DNA of 64,000 nt from Clostridium sp. 1001271st1 H5 (lineage in GTDB: Bacteria > Bacillota > Clostridia > Lachnospirales > Lachnospiraceae): NCBI RefSeq assembly GCF_005845215.1, contig NZ_SPHO01000009.1:62001-126000 (forward strand), written 5' to 3'. Of this stretch, positions 42,339-50,967 are shown in pieces; position 1 is the first letter of the stretch, and each line of letters opens with the position of its first letter. The notes below the pieces were generated by a model. The model worked only from the letters and a program-made list of their open reading frames with translations, was not told the origin of the DNA and ran no database searches. The translations under genes and the position numbers were made by a program.

Positions 42339-43718
42339 TTATTCTGCCCCGCCCGCTGCCCGGCTCCTGCCGTAAAACAGCTTGTTCAGGCTCTTCATCA
42401 CATGGCGGTAAGCCGGTATGAGAAACAGGTCTGCGGCTATCCAGGCCACCGGGCTGGCGATGCACACAGCTATGTAGCCAAACACAGGCACCAGGCAGAA
42501 GCCCACAAAGGAACGCGCCGCCATCTCGCATACACCGGCAATGATGGCCAGCCTGGAATATCCCAGTCCCTGAATCATGAAGCGGACCGCATTGACAAAC
42601 ACCAGAGGGATATAGAACAGGCTGTTGCCCATGAGAAACAGGCGTGTGTTCCTCAGTATTTCCCCTTCTCCCTTATCCACAAACATCAGGGCAATCCATT
42701 CGCCGAAGAAACAGAGCACGGCAAAGGCTATCACTGCATAGACACAGCCCATAACAGCCCCTGCCTTTAAGCCCCGGTCAATACGGTCCAGCTTTCTGGC
42801 TCCCACATTCTGTCCTCCGTAGGTGGCCATGGTAGAGCCCAGGGCATCAAAGGGACAGCAGAAAAACATGCTGATTTTGCTGCCCGCGGTGACTGCGGCC
42901 ACTGCCATGGAGCCAAGAGAATTAACTGCGGTCTGCAGGATTACGCTTCCTATGGCTGTGATGGAATACTGCAGTCCCATGGGAATCCCCATGTTGCATA
43001 AAATCTTCATGTAATGGGCATCCGGTCTCCACTCGTCATCGTTCATCTTAAGGATGGTGAATTTTTTTCTCATATACAGCAGACACAGGATTCCCGACAC
43101 TGCCTGGGCCGTGATGGTTGCCCAGGCAGCTCCCGACACCCCCATCTTAAGGACCAGAATCGTAAAAAAGTCCAGGGCCACATTCACCACGGAAGAGAAC
43201 ACCAGGAAAATCAGAGGGGTGGTGCTGTCTCCCAGGGAACGTATGGTACAGGACAGCAGGTTATAGAGATAGGTGGCCGGAATCCCCAGGAAAATCACAA
43301 AGATATAGCTGTAAGCCCCGTCGATGATATCCTCCGGCGTCTGCATCAGCTCCAGGATGTTTCGGCATAACAGACATACGGCCACGGTCATGACCACGGA
43401 AAACAGGATTGCCAGCCATGCGCTGTTGGCCACGAACCGCCTGAGGGCCTTTTCGTTTTTTTCACCGAATTTCTGGGCCACCGGAATGGCAAAGCCGCTG
43501 CACACTCCCAGGCAGAAACCGATTATCATAAAGTTGATGGAGCCGGTGGAGCCCACCGCTGCCAGGGCCCTGACGCCCAGGCACTTGCCCACGATGATGG
43601 TGTCCGCCATATTATACAGCTGCTGGAACAGCAGCCCGCACAGCATGGGGATGAAAAATCCCAGTATCAGTTTTACCGGGGAGCCTTCAGTCATATCCTT
43701 TGTCACATTTGCGGCCAT
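42339..43718 (-). CDS. MATE-family efflux transporter
   Basis: A 459-residue membrane protein with twelve hydrophobic segments in two similar halves, as in the MATE family. Typical stretches are FIPMLCGLLFQQLYNMADTI and VGKCLGVRALAAVGSTGSIN. It would export cationic drugs or metabolites using a Na+ or H+ gradient. The start at 43718 follows GAGAGG; an in-frame ATG further up lacks a ribosome site. It is a single gene, divergent from the sigma factor. Confidence 0.92.
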   Translation of the reverse strand: MAANVTKDMTEGSPVKLILGFFIPMLCGLLFQQLYNMADTIIVGKCLGVRALAAVGSTGSINFMIIGFCLGVCSGFAIPVAQKFGEKNEKALRRFVANSAWLAILFSVVMTVAVCLLCRNILELMQTPEDIIDGAYSYIFVIFLGIPATYLYNLLSCTIRSLGDSTTPLIFLVFSSVVNVALDFFTILVLKMGVSGAAWATITAQAVSGILCLLYMRKKFTILKMNDDEWRPDAHYMKILCNMGIPMGLQYSITAIGSVILQTAVNSLGSMAVAAVTAGSKISMFFCCPFDALGSTMATYGGQNVGARKLDRIDRGLKAGAVMGCVYAVIAFAVLCFFGEWIALMFVDKGEGEILRNTRLFLMGNSLFYIPLVFVNAVRFMIQGLGYSRLAIIAGVCEMAARSFVGFCLVPVFGYIAVCIASPVAWIAADLFLIPAYRHVMKSLNKLFYGRSRAAGGAE

Positions 43719-44035
43719 GTATGTATTCCTCTCTGTTTCCATGAATTTCATCCCAATAATGTACTCTCTTAACCTGCAATTTGCAAGTAGAAAATAACAC
43801 CGGAATCCGTGAACCGTACATACATAATATACAATAGGGTTTCTTCAGAATTCTGTGCGGTCGGTATTTTACAAAGAAGGAAGGCAAAAAAAAATAAAAT
43901 GCCGTTCATGTGCAACCAATCCATGCCTGTTTCCTACTCTATTAGTAAAGGGGGGAATTCCTGTATTTACTGCCGGCCGTGTACATGGCAGATTATCCAA
44001 AGCGAACCCTGCACTTATATATCAGGAGGTGAGAT

Positions 44036-44593
44036 ATGAACGAGCAGGATATGATAGATTTGTTCTGGCAGCGCTCTGAACGGGCTGTCATTGAGGCGTC
44101 GGAAAAATTCGGTTCATATTGCAGGAGGATTGCCTGGAACCTTCTAAAGAACAGGGAGGATGTGGAGGAATGCCTCAATGATACCTGGCTTGCCGCCTGG
44201 AACCGCATTCCTCCGGACAGGCCTGATAGGCTGTCGGTTTATCTGGGGCGCATCACACGCAACATTGCCCTGGACCGTTATGATTATAACCATGCGAAAA
44301 TGAGGAATAAGAATCTGAACCGTCTGCTGTCTGAACTGGATGAGTGCGCCGTGTGGGCAGACAGTGCGGAAGTACAGTATGAAAAAGGGGAGACAGCCAG
44401 ATTAATCAGCCGATTTCTGTGGGAGCAGGAGCAGCAGAAGCGGGTTCTCTTTATCCGCCGCTATTGGTATGGGGATACGATTCGTTCCATTGCAGCTGTG
44501 ACCGGTATGAGTGAAAGCCATGTGAAATCCCTGCTTTTTCGTATGCGGAAATCGCTGAAAATGTATCTTGAACAGGAAGGAGCACATCTATGA
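44036..44593 (+). CDS. Sigma-70-family (ECF-like) RNA polymerase sigma factor
   Basis: A 185-residue sigma factor with region 2 (ILDRY-type helix, LNDTWLAAWNRI, YLGRITRNIALDRYD) and region 4 (IRSIAAVTGMSESHVKSLLF). AGGAGGTGAG precedes the ATG. Its stop overlaps the start of the next gene by 4 bases, and that gene encodes a protein with one membrane segment. This is the usual arrangement of an ECF sigma factor with an anti-sigma partner. The signal sensed is unknown. Confidence 0.9.
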   Translation: MNEQDMIDLFWQRSERAVIEASEKFGSYCRRIAWNLLKNREDVEECLNDTWLAAWNRIPPDRPDRLSVYLGRITRNIALDRYDYNHAKMRNKNLNRLLSELDECAVWADSAEVQYEKGETARLISRFLWEQEQQKRVLFIRRYWYGDTIRSIAAVTGMSESHVKSLLFRMRKSLKMYLEQEGAHL

Positions 44594-45357
44594 AATCAAC
44601 GGAGTTGTTTAAGGAAATTGGCAGTATAGACCAAAAACTCATAGAAGAGGCCATGATATTTTCCGCCTCTGAGAACCAGCAGTTCCTGGACAGTAAGCGG
44701 ATTTCCCCTCTGTTTTCAGGTAAAAAAGGAAGGATGATTGCAGCCGCAGCCCTGGCCGTCATGATAGCCGCCTTTGCTTTCCCGGGAGAGATAACCTCCC
44801 TGGCGTCAAAAATCAACAGCTATCTTAGCGGTATAGTAAAGACCCCCGATGACTCTGTTGATTTGGGTGCTGCCCGTTCCCTCAACACAGGCAGAGTCCA
44901 GGGTCTGGACGAAAACCTGTGCAAATATTACACATCCTTTCAGGCGCTTGAGGATGACTTAGGGCTGGATTTGCTGGAATATAGTGAACCGTACCGGCTG
45001 GCACTGGGCAGCGGCCCCCGGCCCATCTCCCTGCAGTATTTTGATTATAATGAATCTGCCTCCATATCTGTTTCTGTTGCATATAATGATGCGGGTGGCC
45101 GGCCGGTTTATATGTCTTACGATATGGATTTCCTGACCGGTTCTGATGGGTATCTGGGAGCCTTTGGGGTTGTGGGGAAGGAAACGGAAATGGAAATGGA
45201 AACCTTCTGCCACCCGGCGCTGGACATACCTGTGGCTCTTATCACATCATCCGGCGGCGGGGTATTTGCCTGTTTTATCTATGAGAATGTACGTTATATA
45301 GTGATTGGCGGCAGGGACGTGAATCAGGTAAAGGAATTTGTGGGACAGCTGCAATAA
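44590..45357 (+). CDS. Membrane-anchored partner of the sigma factor, putative anti-sigma protein
   Basis: A 255-residue protein with a cytoplasmic N-terminal part of about 45 residues, one membrane segment (about 48-66, MIAAAALAVMIAAFAF) and an external domain of about 190 residues. The external part has a DUF4367-like look, with YFDYNESASISVSV, GKETEMEMETF and VIGGRDVNQVKEFV. It is translationally coupled to the sigma gene. I infer that it holds the sigma factor inactive until an envelope signal arrives. The zinc HxxxCxxC motif of ZAS anti-sigma factors is not seen. Confidence 0.7.
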   Translation: MKSTELFKEIGSIDQKLIEEAMIFSASENQQFLDSKRISPLFSGKKGRMIAAAALAVMIAAFAFPGEITSLASKINSYLSGIVKTPDDSVDLGAARSLNTGRVQGLDENLCKYYTSFQALEDDLGLDLLEYSEPYRLALGSGPRPISLQYFDYNESASISVSVAYNDAGGRPVYMSYDMDFLTGSDGYLGAFGVVGKETEMEMETFCHPALDIPVALITSSGGGVFACFIYENVRYIVIGGRDVNQVKEFVGQLQ

Positions 45358-45434
45358 AAATCCGGGCAAAGCTCCAAAACATACAATGGCGGCGCTTTAT
45401 ATAGAAAATATTGAAAAAGGTCAGGCAAATAACA

Positions 45435-45459
45435 ATGCGGATGGCAGGGCCATCCGCAT
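45435..45459 (+). terminator. Terminator after the sigma/anti-sigma pair
   Basis: A perfect 11-bp stem ATGCGGATGGC/GCCATCCGCAT closes a three-base AGG loop and is followed by a T-rich ATCACTGATTTTATT. The T run is imperfect. Confidence 0.6.
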
Positions 45460-45529
45460 ATCACTGATTTTATTATATAGCTGGTTTGAATTTATGCCGG
45501 ACAGGGATTGGCCATTGCGCTGCCCTCTG

Positions 45530-46966
45530 TTATTGGTAGCAGAGCACAGGCATGCCCTTATAAATCAGGTCATAGAGTATACTGGCTTTTTCCGGGGGAA
45601 GGTTTATACAGCCATGGCTTCCGCTGGTCTGGAAAATAGTGCCTCCGAATTTGCTTCTCCATGTGGCATCATGGAAACCAATGCCTCCGTTAAAAGGCAT
45701 CCAGTAATCCACATGGCTCTCGTACTCATAGGTGCCGTCCGCCTTCTTGGCCCCCCTCAGTATCCTGTCCTTTTCCTTGTAGGTCAGACTGTAGATGCCT
45801 GCGGGCGTGTCGTAATTCTTGGATATATTTCCCGTGACGCAGGGCGCGTCCCACACCAGGTTTCCCTCCTGGAACATATATACATGCTGGCCCGTCAGGT
45901 CCACCTCCGCATAGGTGGCGCCCCAGTCAGGAGCAGTACGGCTGGCTGCCGTCAGTGCATATACAGGCTCCCTGTCCGCCGGAGCAGCTGCGGGGCCTGC
46001 CTGAATCAGGGCAGCCAGGGCCTGCACCTCGCCTGCCACATCTATTTTCCAGCCATAGGGGCCTGTCAGCTCCACATCCTTGCCAGTGGCTGTATGGAAT
46101 ATACGGGCGGTTCCTGCTGTATCCCTTCTGGCGGCCATCTCTGTCACAAAGGCCGTAATTTTCTCCATGTCAACCGTCACAACCCCGTCCTGGCTTCCTG
46201 TGACCCAGGTAGCTATGGTATCCCCGCCCAGAGTCTCCCGCTCCTCGCCGAATACATAGCTGATACTCATATCGCGGTACTGGTTCATACGTGTACACAG
46301 GGCCATAAGATTCTCATCTGTCTCCCATACATTTACCTGGTAGTAACAGCCCGCGCTGTCCACGTCCACTGAGCTCTGGCCTGCTTTTACGGCTGCCGTA
46401 ATCACCTCTGTGGTCCTGGCCTCGTCCACATTATTCCCCTGGACAGCCGGTATAATGGAAAAAGGCTGTCCCTCCTCATAGGAGGATATATGGGCATCGG
46501 AAGTGACCGTGATGCCGGAGCCGCTTATGAGGTTCAGAGCCTTAATCTTTGCCTCCAGGGCCTCCTGGCTATAGGTCACCGTCATGGTCATGGTATGGGA
46601 GTTATCCGCATCCGGTCCTGAGACACGCCCGGACGCGTTCTGTGCATCCAGTATGGCCTTAAGTCCCTCCGGAACCGCTACCTTGTAACCGATATCCGTG
46701 CCTGTTATGGTTTCCTGGCGTCCGCCTCTCTCCTTGATGGTGAGATTGTATTCACCGGCATAAAAGCCTTCGATTCTGTCCTTGGCCTCATCCACGGTCA
46801 GTCCGCCCACGCCCACGCCGTTGACTTTTGTACCGGATACAAAGCGGGCTGTGTCTCCGCCTTCATCTGCCAGGGACACAAAAGCCCCTGCCAGCACAAG
46901 CACAGCCGCTGCCGCCAGCGCTGCTGCCAGCCTTCCCATCCATGTCCTCTTCCTTAATTTCTGCAT
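45530..46966 (-). CDS. L,D-transpeptidase with peptidoglycan-binding repeats
   Basis: A 478-residue wall enzyme. An Arg/Lys-rich start and one signal/anchor helix (about 10-32) are followed by two VanW-like or PG_binding_4 repeats (about 45-340). The YkuD domain is C-terminal, with the nucleophile in SGSHGCINLPP and the preceding His in GIGFHDATWRS. It would make 3-3 cross-links in peptidoglycan. The start at 46966 is chosen because the signal helix follows; the longer frame extends into the AT-rich spacer. A second, smaller L,D-transpeptidase is encoded at 57780-58358. Confidence 0.9.
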   Translation of the reverse strand: MQKLRKRTWMGRLAAALAAAAVLVLAGAFVSLADEGGDTARFVSGTKVNGVGVGGLTVDEAKDRIEGFYAGEYNLTIKERGGRQETITGTDIGYKVAVPEGLKAILDAQNASGRVSGPDADNSHTMTMTVTYSQEALEAKIKALNLISGSGITVTSDAHISSYEEGQPFSIIPAVQGNNVDEARTTEVITAAVKAGQSSVDVDSAGCYYQVNVWETDENLMALCTRMNQYRDMSISYVFGEERETLGGDTIATWVTGSQDGVVTVDMEKITAFVTEMAARRDTAGTARIFHTATGKDVELTGPYGWKIDVAGEVQALAALIQAGPAAAPADREPVYALTAASRTAPDWGATYAEVDLTGQHVYMFQEGNLVWDAPCVTGNISKNYDTPAGIYSLTYKEKDRILRGAKKADGTYEYESHVDYWMPFNGGIGFHDATWRSKFGGTIFQTSGSHGCINLPPEKASILYDLIYKGMPVLCYQ

Positions 46967-47115
46967 AAATAATCCTGCCCTGCCTTTTATTGATATTAAC
47001 TGCATTATTTTCTGCCCCTGCCTGAATATGGCAGGACGCCTTCTTAACATAACAGCCCTTTTGCATATTTTCAATATAAAAACCAAAAATGTAAGAATTC
47101 TTCATAAAAATATAA

Positions 47116-47149
47116 AATCCGGGGTCCCAAAAACAGGGAATCCCGGATT
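47116..47149 (-). terminator. Terminator of the cyclophilin gene
   Basis: AATCCGGG (47116-47123) pairs with CCCGGATT (47142-47149). On the minus strand it is followed by TTATATTTTT, 23 bases after the stop. Confidence 0.7.
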
Positions 47150-47171
47150 CTTTCGTATGTCAGGACCATTA

Positions 47172-47885
47172 TCAGTCCACTACCTCAATGCTCTCAATAA
47201 CAGGCTGGTTGGCCTTTGCCACGGAACCATTGTTGTCCTCCACCTTTGTATCCTCACAGATGGCATCCACTACCTCCATGCCCTCTGTCACATACCCGAA
47301 GCAGGCATAATCCCCGTCCAGGAACGTACTGTCCTCATGTACAATGAAAAACTGCGAGCTGGCGCTGTCCTTTATCTGGGAACGTGCCATGGAAATGGCG
47401 CCCCTGGTGTGGGACAATGGATTTTCCACTCCGTTGCTGGAAAACTCGCCCTTGATTTCCTGGTCGGAACCGCCCATGCCTGTTCCCAGCGGGTCGCCGC
47501 CCTGAATCATGAAACCGCTTATGATGCGGTGAAAGGTAAGCCCGTCATAGAAGCCGTCCTTTGCCAGCTCCAGGAAATTAGCCACCGTAATGGGGGCCTC
47601 ATCCCCGTATAGCTCCACGGAAATGGTGCCGTAATCCTTTACATTAATCTTTACATGGTGTTTTCCTGCTGCTGTCTTAATTTCCTCAGAAGCTGTATCC
47701 CGGGCTCCCTCTGAAGCCTCTGCTGTCTTAATTGTCTCTTTCTCAGCAGTCTCTGCCTTGGCTGCATCTTCCTTGGCTGCCTCGGTCTGCGCTGCCGTGG
47801 TTGCGGTCCCTGCGCTGGTGCTACATCCGGCCAGGGCTGAAACTGCCAGTACCGCCGCTGCACATATACTCATCCATTTTTTCAT
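47172..47885 (-). CDS. Secreted cyclophilin-type peptidyl-prolyl isomerase, lipoprotein
   Basis: A 237-residue lipoprotein with lipobox LAGC at about residue 20 and a Thr/Ala/Glu/Lys-rich spacer of about 55 residues. The cyclophilin domain shows FHRIISGFMIQGGDP and MARSQIKDSASSQFFIVHED. It speeds proline isomerisation in proteins folding outside the membrane. It lies alone between terminators. A promoter TTGTGA-17-TATAAA on the minus strand (48026-48054) lies 140 bases upstream. Confidence 0.93.
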   Translation of the reverse strand: MKKWMSICAAAVLAVSALAGCSTSAGTATTAAQTEAAKEDAAKAETAEKETIKTAEASEGARDTASEEIKTAAGKHHVKINVKDYGTISVELYGDEAPITVANFLELAKDGFYDGLTFHRIISGFMIQGGDPLGTGMGGSDQEIKGEFSSNGVENPLSHTRGAISMARSQIKDSASSQFFIVHEDSTFLDGDYACFGYVTEGMEVVDAICEDTKVEDNNGSVAKANQPVIESIEVVD

Positions 47886-48188
47886 AAATTATGCTCCTCT
47901 TCTTATGGAAAAACCAGTCCGCCGTCCCTATGTCCGGCCATTTTCCCGTAATAGGCGCCTGGGCGTTATGTCACCCGGACTGCCAGAGCATATTGTAACA
48001 CCTGCAATGCCTTCCCGTAAAGGACTTTATAGAAATATCATACTTTTGTCACAATTTCCGCCAGCGTGAACCGGGAAATCTGCCGGCCGGCCGCTGCCTC
48101 TCAGACCTGTCCGGCCGCTGTTTCTCATACCAGTCCGCTGCCTCTCAGACCCGGCTGGCCGCTATTTCTCATACCAGTCCGCTGCCTC
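47886..48188 (-). promoter_or_regulatory. Gap with the cyclophilin promoter and part of a tandem repeat
   Basis: This 303-base stretch contains no gene. On the minus strand there is a -35 TTGTGA (48049-48054), a 17-bp spacer and a -10 TATAAA (48026-48031), giving a leader of about 135 bases. Its right end holds 44-bp tandem repeats that continue over the end of cytX. Confidence 0.55.
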
Positions 48189-48207
48189 TCAGACCCGACT
48201 GGCCGCT
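48087..48207. repeat. 44-bp tandem repeats overlapping the cytX stop codon
   Basis: Two full 44-bp units (48113-48156, 48157-48200), both beginning GGCCGCT, differ at two positions. Truncated copies lie at each end (about 48089-48112 and 48201-48207). The cytX stop (48189-48191) lies in the last unit. Repeat number changes here would alter the gap or the C-terminus of CytX. Confidence 0.85.
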
Positions 48208-49385
48208 GCACGGCCGGCAGCCGTCACACGGCGGCAGACCACGCACAGCGCCACAGTGGCAGCCATGTCAGGAAGGGTGCTTCCCACAGGGGTATCCACA
48301 TGCATCAGTATGCGGTACATCACAAAACCAGCAAGCCAGATAACCAGGTTCACTATATTGGCTGTCTCCGCCTCATGGTCCTGCCTGATAATGAAATAAT
48401 CCGCAATCTGGATGGCAATCATGGGTGCGAACACGGAGCCGATGAGATAAAGGAAATCCGTAATATTGTCCATGGGGTATACCATGGCTGCCGCAGTACC
48501 CACAATGGTTACTGCAACTGCCGCCCATTTTTCCTTTATCCTGCCTGTAATGGACACACTGGACACACCGGCGGAGTATGCGTCCAGGAATGTGGTGGTC
48601 ACGGTGGACAGCACGATGATAAGAAGTCCGGCTATTCCCAGTCCTGCCTTGACCATGATGACTGAAATATCATATTCACCCGTATAGATGGCTGCGCCCA
48701 TTCCAATGACGTACATGAAGCAGCTTACCAGGCCGTATACAAGGGCGCTGGCTGCCGTTGCCCCAAAGGGCTTTTCGGCCTCTCTTGTATAATCGCTGAT
48801 TAGCGGCAGCCAGGACAGCGGCATGGCCACGGACAGCTCCACAGCCGCCCCGAAGCTCAGGGAACCGTCTGTCTCCGGGACCGGCGCTCCGCTGCCTGTA
48901 AATATGACCCGGCACAGAAGAAGTGTCAGTACGAACAGGGCTGCCATTGCCGCTGTATTGATTTTTCCCAGATTCCTGATTCCAATCAAAAGCCATACCA
49001 GAATCAGACCTCCAATTACAAGGCACCAGACCCACAGGCCCGCGTTAAAAATACCGTTGGCAGCCAGTCCGCCGTCATAAATCATGATGGAGGTCCAGCC
49101 CACCAGCTGCAGGACGTTGAGCCCGCAAAACAGCAGGCTTCCCTTCTGTCCAAAGCTCATCTTCACTGTTTCCATGGAACTGCGCCTGGTGTACCCGCCA
49201 ATCAGTCCTGCCATGAACAGCAGGGCGCAGCCAATCACATGGCCCAGCAAAATGGCTGCCAGGCCCTTTCCAAATCCCAAAGGCGCCAGATAGGTGCCTG
49301 TCAGTATCTCAGCAATGGATACACCTGCCCCAAACCATATGAGGCTGTTGGCAAATACGGAAGTTCCCTTTTCCTTCATACCCAT
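48189..49385 (-). CDS. cytX: Hydroxymethylpyrimidine transporter CytX (NCS1 family)
   Basis: A 398-residue membrane protein with about twelve segments of the cytosine/allantoin (NCS1) family. SLIWFGAGVSIAEILTGTYL opens the protein. In Firmicutes, CytX lies with thiamin genes and imports hydroxymethylpyrimidine. Here it follows thiD by six bases in an operon headed by a TPP riboswitch, which supports that role. Its C-terminal codons run into a 44-bp tandem repeat. Confidence 0.9.
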   Translation of the reverse strand: MGMKEKGTSVFANSLIWFGAGVSIAEILTGTYLAPLGFGKGLAAILLGHVIGCALLFMAGLIGGYTRRSSMETVKMSFGQKGSLLFCGLNVLQLVGWTSIMIYDGGLAANGIFNAGLWVWCLVIGGLILVWLLIGIRNLGKINTAAMAALFVLTLLLCRVIFTGSGAPVPETDGSLSFGAAVELSVAMPLSWLPLISDYTREAEKPFGATAASALVYGLVSCFMYVIGMGAAIYTGEYDISVIMVKAGLGIAGLLIIVLSTVTTTFLDAYSAGVSSVSITGRIKEKWAAVAVTIVGTAAAMVYPMDNITDFLYLIGSVFAPMIAIQIADYFIIRQDHEAETANIVNLVIWLAGFVMYRILMHVDTPVGSTLPDMAATVALCVVCRRVTAAGRAAASRV

Positions 49386-49391
49386 TCCTCC

Positions 49392-50183
49392 TTAATATTC
49401 GCCCCGGATGGCAAATGCATGGTTCATTGGTCCGCTTCCCTTTCCCAAGTCCAGCCGGGCTTCCAGCGCACCTGAGAGGTATGCTTTGGCGCGCTCCACC
49501 GCCAGGTCCATATCCATGCCCTTGGCCAGGTTGGAGGCAATGGCGCTGGACAGGGTACAGCCTGTCCCGTGGGTATTGGGGTTGTCAATCCGCCTGCCCT
49601 TGAACCACTTAAGGTTTCCGCCGCGGTACAGCAGGTCGTTGGCGTCATTCAGCTGGTGGCCTCCCTTAAGAAGCACGGCGCAGCCATAGCCTTCCCCGAT
49701 ATTCCTTGCCGCCAGCTCCATGTCGCCGGGATTATGTATCGTCATTCCTGACAGCACCTCTGCCTCCGGTATATTGGGAGTCAGCAGGCTGGCCATGGGC
49801 AGCAGGATTTCCTTTAACGCCCCGATGGCCTCCCCGCTAATCAGCCTGGAACCGCTGGTGGATACCATGACCGGGTCCACCACCACATTGGCAGCCCTGT
49901 AAAATGCCAGCCTGTCCCCGATGGCCTCTATCAGGCCCCCGGAGGAAACCATACCGATTTTAACTGCATCCGGAACAATATCCGTAAATATATCGTCCAA
50001 CTGTTCCCTTAAAAAAGATGGAGTCACCTCCATAATTCCTGTCACGCCGGTTGTATTCTGGGCAGTCAATGCCGTTATGGCGCTCATGGCGTAAACCCCG
50101 TGAGCGGTCATGGTCTTGATATCTGCCTGGATGCCGGCGCCTCCGCTGGAATCGCTTCCAGCGATTGTTAATGCTGTTTTCAT
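49392..50183 (-). CDS. thiD: Hydroxymethylpyrimidine/phosphomethylpyrimidine kinase
   Basis: A 263-residue ribokinase-fold kinase that phosphorylates the pyrimidine half of thiamin twice. TIAGSDSSGGAGIQADIKTM starts the protein, DPVMVSTSG lies mid-way and the anion-hole motif NTHGTGCTLSSAIA is near 210. The start at 50183 follows GGAGAAAG. The gene lies behind a TPP riboswitch and ahead of cytX, so salvage of imported pyrimidine is the likely use. Confidence 0.95.
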   Translation of the reverse strand: MKTALTIAGSDSSGGAGIQADIKTMTAHGVYAMSAITALTAQNTTGVTGIMEVTPSFLREQLDDIFTDIVPDAVKIGMVSSGGLIEAIGDRLAFYRAANVVVDPVMVSTSGSRLISGEAIGALKEILLPMASLLTPNIPEAEVLSGMTIHNPGDMELAARNIGEGYGCAVLLKGGHQLNDANDLLYRGGNLKWFKGRRIDNPNTHGTGCTLSSAIASNLAKGMDMDLAVERAKAYLSGALEARLDLGKGSGPMNHAFAIRGEY

Positions 50184-50296
50184 AATCTTTCTCCTTTTCG
50201 CATTAATTTTATAAAGCGGCAGAAGGTGGTGCCCCCAATCCGCCGCCGGGAAGCTCCGGCGCCCATGCCTGATGCCATACAAAACCGCCCCGCGCA

Positions 50297-50331
50297 TAAA
50301 AAAGGCGGAACACCAAAACAGGTGCTCCGCC
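50297..50331 (-). terminator. Terminator of the TPP riboswitch expression platform
   Basis: An 11-bp stem GGCGGAGCACC/GGTGTTCCGCC (50321-50331 with 50304-50314) closes a six-base loop and is followed on the minus strand by TTTTTTA. It lies between the aptamer and thiD, so TPP binding should stop transcription. Confidence 0.85.
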
Positions 50332-50348
50332 GGCAATCGTCCGCTATG

Positions 50349-50432
50349 GTCCCTACGTTGGCATTATCCAAATCAGGTAATGGGTCTAAGCATGAACAGC
50401 TTACTCTCAGCCCACTTAAGTGAGCTCCCCGT
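50349..50432 (-). promoter_or_regulatory. TPP riboswitch (THI element)
   Basis: On the minus strand the conserved thi-box parts appear in order: CGGGGAGCTC, GGGCTGAGAG, GACCC, TTACCTGATTTGGATAATGC and AACGTAGGGA. It controls thiD-cytX by a downstream terminator, switching the genes off when thiamin pyrophosphate is plentiful. Confidence 0.95.
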
Positions 50433-50460
50433 TTATTTACATCTACCATTATACATGGTT

Positions 50461-50910
50461 TTAAGGAGATTGCAATCCTTTTATCTTCTGATTGACTGCA
50501 TACAGCACGATTTTCATGGTCACGTTCTTTTCCTCATCAATGACCAGCGTAAGGTAGCCTTCTTCCTTCCTGACCACCCGTCCTGCCACACCTCCTATGG
50601 TGATGCCCCTGTCCCCCTCCACATCCCTGGCGCATTCCGCTGCCAGGGCAGCCATGTCCGCATCATTGATAACAGGAGGAGCGCCCCATATCATCTCGTA
50701 CTCTGCCTCACCACGGAATGTTTCAGCGGTCGTCCTGGCAATCTCACCGATTCTCCTGTCCAGTTCCTGGCGCACATCCTCCTCCAGAGCACGGATGGTG
50801 CCCTCAATCAGCACCTCGGAGGGGATTACATTGTAGGCAAAGCCCGCCTCCACATGGCCGATGGTCAGTACCGAGGGCTTTACCGCCGGAATCTCACGGG
50901 CAATGATTTC
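50461..50910 (-). pseudogene. Truncated M20 peptidase remnant with a YajC-like C-terminal end
   Basis: The frame is open for about 149 residues but is closed upstream by an in-frame TAG at 50911-50913, so the catalytic N-terminus of the M20 peptidase/amidohydrolase is missing. The remaining part reads as its dimerisation domain (GHVEAGFAYNVIPSEVLIEG, PPVINDADMAALAAECARD). After that it does not continue as M20. The tail (ITIGGVAGRVVRKEEGYL, then VTMKIVLYAVNQ) resembles the C-terminus of YajC. It looks like a deletion junction of two genes; the YajC part is a tentative reading. An XRE regulator starts just beyond. Confidence 0.55.
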
Positions 50911-50919
50911 CTAGCCTTC

Positions 50920-50948
50920 TTGACTTTATTATCAATAATTGATATCTT
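50920..50948 (+). promoter_or_regulatory. Promoter of the XRE gene with a 15-bp palindrome
   Basis: A -35 TTGACT (50920-50925), 17-bp spacer and -10 TATCTT (50943-50948) are present. The spacer and the first two -10 bases form the perfect palindrome TATCAATAATTGATA (50930-50944), which is likely the autoregulatory operator. Confidence 0.65.
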
Positions 50949-50967
50949 GATTCTGGAGGTATTTTGA

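Noticed and set aside
45338..46372. 344-codon open frame on the plus strand after the anti-sigma gene
   Set aside because: It runs through a terminator and is antisense to the L,D-transpeptidase gene.
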